DNA from: Gnetum montanum
Taxonomy: Eukaryota; Streptophyta; Gnetopsida; Gnetales; Gnetaceae
Direction: 5' to 3'
DNA: 64,000 nucleotides
Assembly (NCBI GenBank): GCA_015680685.1
Contig: MNCI01023945.1
Span: 656,304 to 720,303, forward strand
This document shows, piece by piece, positions 60,895 to 64,000 of the stretch. Both the position numbers and the translations under genes were made by a program. How positions within the stretch are numbered: position 1 is the first letter of the stretch; every line of letters starts with the position of its first letter. Below the pieces are notes generated by a model. That model saw only the letters and a list, made by a program, of their open reading frames with translations, did no database searches and was not told the DNA's origin.

Positions 60895-62733
60895 AAAATT
60901 TTGGACTTCAAAGGTCATAGCATTTAATTATGCATACCTTGTATGGTAAATGAAGAGTCATTTTCTACATATGTCAACCTTTCATAAAAAATCTTAATGG
61001 TAAAAATTTGGAGTTAGGAATTAAATCCAAGACCTTCTAATTATTAAACTCAAAATCTTATTCTTCATATATCTAAGCATCAAAGCCAGGCTTTTTCTTG
61101 TCAAAAAATTAATATAATTTAATTATATTTAATAATTTTCATTAATAAAAAATAATAAATATATTTAAAGAAAAAATTAAATTTTAGGCTTTGGCATTGA
61201 TCCTTAGGATTAGGGCTAGGTAACAACTATGGTTAGCTCTATGTTGTCAGCCATACAACTATGTGCAATAGCCCTATGACATACTTGTGTTATCTAACAT
61301 CACCTACATGTCTTTTGCCAAGCCTCAGCCTTGCCATGCCACTCTAGTTAGCACTACATTGTCTCTCTTCTGTTGCACCATCCCTACTATACTACCTAAT
61401 TCCTCTATTGTTGCACTACTGCAACTAACCCTTTTTTGTGGCTCACACAGTCCTTCATAGCCCTCACTTCCTTACTATCCTCATCTCCCTTTGCAACTAT
61501 TATCATTGGTAGAGGGAGTCTAGCTACAACATGGCTACCACACTACTATGAGGCATCATAGCAAGTTGTTGTTGGTAGGGATAGCTTGCCATAGGCACAT
61601 TTGGCTTCATCATCCTCTATCATTCTCTATTGTGGTAAGCTATCGATTATAGCCAAGTAATAAAAAGAGAATCCCTCATCACCATCATAGTCATTACCCT
61701 TTGCTACAATAATGCTCCCTATGTAGCTAGCATTGCCTATCATCATGTGCTACTTGCCCACTATTGTAGCATGCTATTTCATCCTTCCTCCACTGTGTGC
61801 ATTGTTGTTCCATGTTGTCTATGATATTGTTCCTCTATAGCTACCTATTTACCACTATCCTCTATTTTTTGCTCTTCATGGCCTGTCATCCTGCACCATC
61901 CTTGCTAGGTGCTACATCCTATTGCTACACTAATTTCAACTATGAGTGCATATGCGACCTATGCTCTAGCATCATCCTTGGCATTTTGCACTAGATTTTT
62001 ACTACCACACATACCATTTTGGTAGCTGGCTATGTGTTCATCACCTCCACCATCATCAAAAATCTCACTTTGATAGTTAATGGTCACCGTGGATATCATT
62101 GGCACTATAATATCCTCCCTTCCATGGAACTCTATAAACATAATTGCACTATAAAATCCTACCTTCTATAGAGCTACATGGAAATTGCCATTGCCATAAA
62201 ATTCTACCTTCCACAAAGCTTTGCAAACATCACTAGCATGATAAAATCTTACCTCCCGTGAAGCTTTGTTGGACATCACTAGCACCATAAAATCTTGCCT
62301 CCCATGAAGCTTCAATGAATACCATCAGCAATACTAGCTAGCTTTCTCTATAGGTTCAACAATGAAAAAGCTTTTGTCAATTAAAGAAAAATTTAAATTT
62401 TTCTGTTAATTGACAAAAATTCCAAACACATTAAAAATAGATGGTAAAATTTAAATATGATAACATAGAGAAAACTTTCCAAAGGAAATTTTATGCATGG
62501 GTAAAAACTAAAGCTCTATGAATACTACTAGCACCATAAAATCTTTCCTTCCATGAATCTCCATAGATAATACTAATGCCATAAAATCCTACCTCCCATG
62601 GAGCTTTTTGCACATCACTAATGCCATAAAGTCTTGCCTCCCACTAAGTTCAAATAGATACCAGTAGTGCTTTAAAATCTTGCCTATAGTAGAACTCTAA
62701 TGGATACCACCAATGCTACATTGATGTAAATTT

Positions 62734-62809
62734 TATGTATTGGCAGCAACCAGGATAAAAATTTTATAACTAAGCATGCTCATATGAAGAAGTCCAATTT
62801 TCCATGTCC
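62734..62809 (+). repeat. 5S rRNA-derived segment, C box and intermediate element deleted
   Basis: AACTAAGCATGCTCAT joins to GAAGAAGTCC. Confidence 0.6.
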
Positions 62810-63886
62810 AAAGTTTTAGACATTAAAAGCCATAACTTTTGATTTTGGATGCCTTTTTTAGTAAACAAAGAGTTGTTTCCTATAGATTTTAACCTCTTGT
62901 AAAAAAAAGGAATGTTCAAAAGTTGGGGCTAGAAATTAAACCCAGGATCTCCTAATTATTAACCTTAAAATTTTATGCTTCATATAGCTAACCATGAAAT
63001 CCAAGCTTTTTCTTATTAAAAAATTAATATAAGTTAATTATATTTAACTCTTTTTATTAATAAAAAATAATGAATATATATTTAAAGAAAGAAATTAAAT
63101 TTTGGATTTTGGCCCTAACATTTGGGGTCATAGATAGACAACCATTGTGGTTAGCTATGTGTCACTAGACATACAACATCATGCAAATAGCAATGTGTAG
63201 TCTTATGTTATTTCTGTGTCATTTCCTACTGCCCACATGCCTTTTGCAAAGACTCAACACCTATGGGCCATTCCAATTGCCACTATGCTACCTCTCTTCT
63301 ACTACACTATTCTTGTTACACTACTTGACCTACTACTTTGCTAATTTTTACCATACCTACTTGCACACCCTATACTCTAATGTCATCCTTTGTGTTTTAT
63401 GTCATTTTTTTCTATTATCATGCATACCATTTTTACCACTAGCTACATCTACATCACCACCACTTTTATCTCCATCATCACTAAAAACCTCATTGGAAAT
63501 TTTGGTAGTCAACAATGATTGTAGATATCATCGACACTATAAAATCTTACCATCCATGGAGTTCCATAGATACCATTAGTACTATAAAATCCTTTCTCCC
63601 ATGGATCTCTACCTCCAATGAAGCTCCATGGAGATCATTGGTGTTGTAAAAGCTTACCTTTCATGGAGCTCTAACAAACATAGTTAGTGCCATAAAATCC
63701 CACCTTCCACAAAGCTCTAATAGACATTGCTAGCCTACCTTCTTAATAGGTTCAACAATGAAAATATTTTCCATCAATTGGCAAAAAAAGTCAAATTTTT
63801 CATCAATTAATAGAAATTTCAAACATGTCATTAATAACTGGTAAAATTTAAATTTGAAAATGTAGAGAAAATTTTCAAAATGAAAA

Positions 63887-63993
63887 TTTAGCAAAATGGT
63901 AGCAATTGGGATAAAAATTCCATAATTAAGTATGCTCATCCTAGAGTAGTACTATGATGGCAAATCTCTTAAAAAGTTTTATTTTTCATGCCC
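63887..63993 (+). repeat. 5S rRNA-derived segment
   Basis: AATTAAGTATGCTCATCC and GAGTAGTACTATGATGG are kept. The 3' part reads CTCTTAAAAAGTTTT. Confidence 0.75.
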
Positions 63994-64000
63994 AAAATTT

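Larger units (their letters stand above)
56378..64000 (+). repeat. 5S-derived tandem macrosatellite, forward array 3
   Basis: Five units of about 1.2-1.9 kb reach the end of the window. 45-bp blocks lie near 57590-57770, 59045-59275, 62095-62335, 62515-62725 and 63535-63735. The unit at 60.7 kb has lost its block, and the one near 62.4 kb has two separated by a cut-off AT-rich part. A perfect B box is at 59634-59644. Recurrent plus-strand open frames fall at 57224-57643, 60238-60744 and 63181-63579. No host gene is seen. Confidence 0.88.

Overview
This window looks like nuclear DNA of a vascular plant. It holds no intact host gene. About half is a diverged tandem repeat and most of the rest is decayed Ty3/gypsy LTR retrotransposon. 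Plant origin is supported by the retrotransposon type (tRNA-Asp primer site, DSG protease, FLDGYSGYNQI reverse transcriptase block, no chromodomain seen, which suggests the Athila/Tat side of the family) and by repeat segments that match the plant 5S rRNA sequence. I cannot name the species.

Layout. 1-259 is the end of an LTR. 260-4709 is AT-rich, then pyrimidine-rich sequence with no recognisable gene. 4710-10197, 19145-26942, 29287-43368 and 56378-64000 are one family of tandem repeats with a unit of about 1.4-1.7 kb. In the forward orientation a unit carries, in order: a block of 45-bp subrepeats, an AT-rich stretch, a 5S-rRNA-derived segment, a tRNA-like segment with a Pol III B box on the opposite strand, a TA-rich tail, a short hairpin related to TAACCCTTAGGGTTA, and about 0.9 kb of pyrimidine-rich sequence. 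I located 22 of the 5S-derived segments. The array at 19145-26942 runs in the opposite direction from the other three.

Element A (10198-19139 plus 26943-29281) is a gypsy element cut in two. Its 5' LTR, primer site, gag and pol lie on the minus strand at 12328-19139. Its 3' end and 3' LTR lie on the plus strand at 26943-29281. The matching 5-bp target duplication ACCAC is found beside the 5' LTR (19140-19144, read on the minus strand) and beside the 3' LTR (29282-29286). It works only if the DNA between about 12.3 kb and 26.9 kb is turned round. Two near-identical inverted 2.13-kb copies of the element's 3' end (10198-12327 and 26943-29070) bound that stretch. The best reading is an inversion of at least 14.6 kb by recombination between these copies, or an assembly flip at the same place. 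Turning it back also gives every tandem-repeat array the same orientation.

Element B (43369-56377, minus strand) is a chain of four related LTRs: truncated LTR, short internal region, LTR, short internal region, LTR, full internal region, LTR. The two short internal regions keep only the 3' non-coding part and the primer site, with the same deletion, so a non-autonomous derivative and a coding copy now share LTRs. The coding copy is broken by stops, but its reverse transcriptase FMDD and integrase DDE residues are still readable, unlike element A.

Three runs of N occur (46-49, 15327, 46098). The two single Ns separate near-perfect duplicates of 45 and 80 bp and look like unmerged contig ends, not biology.
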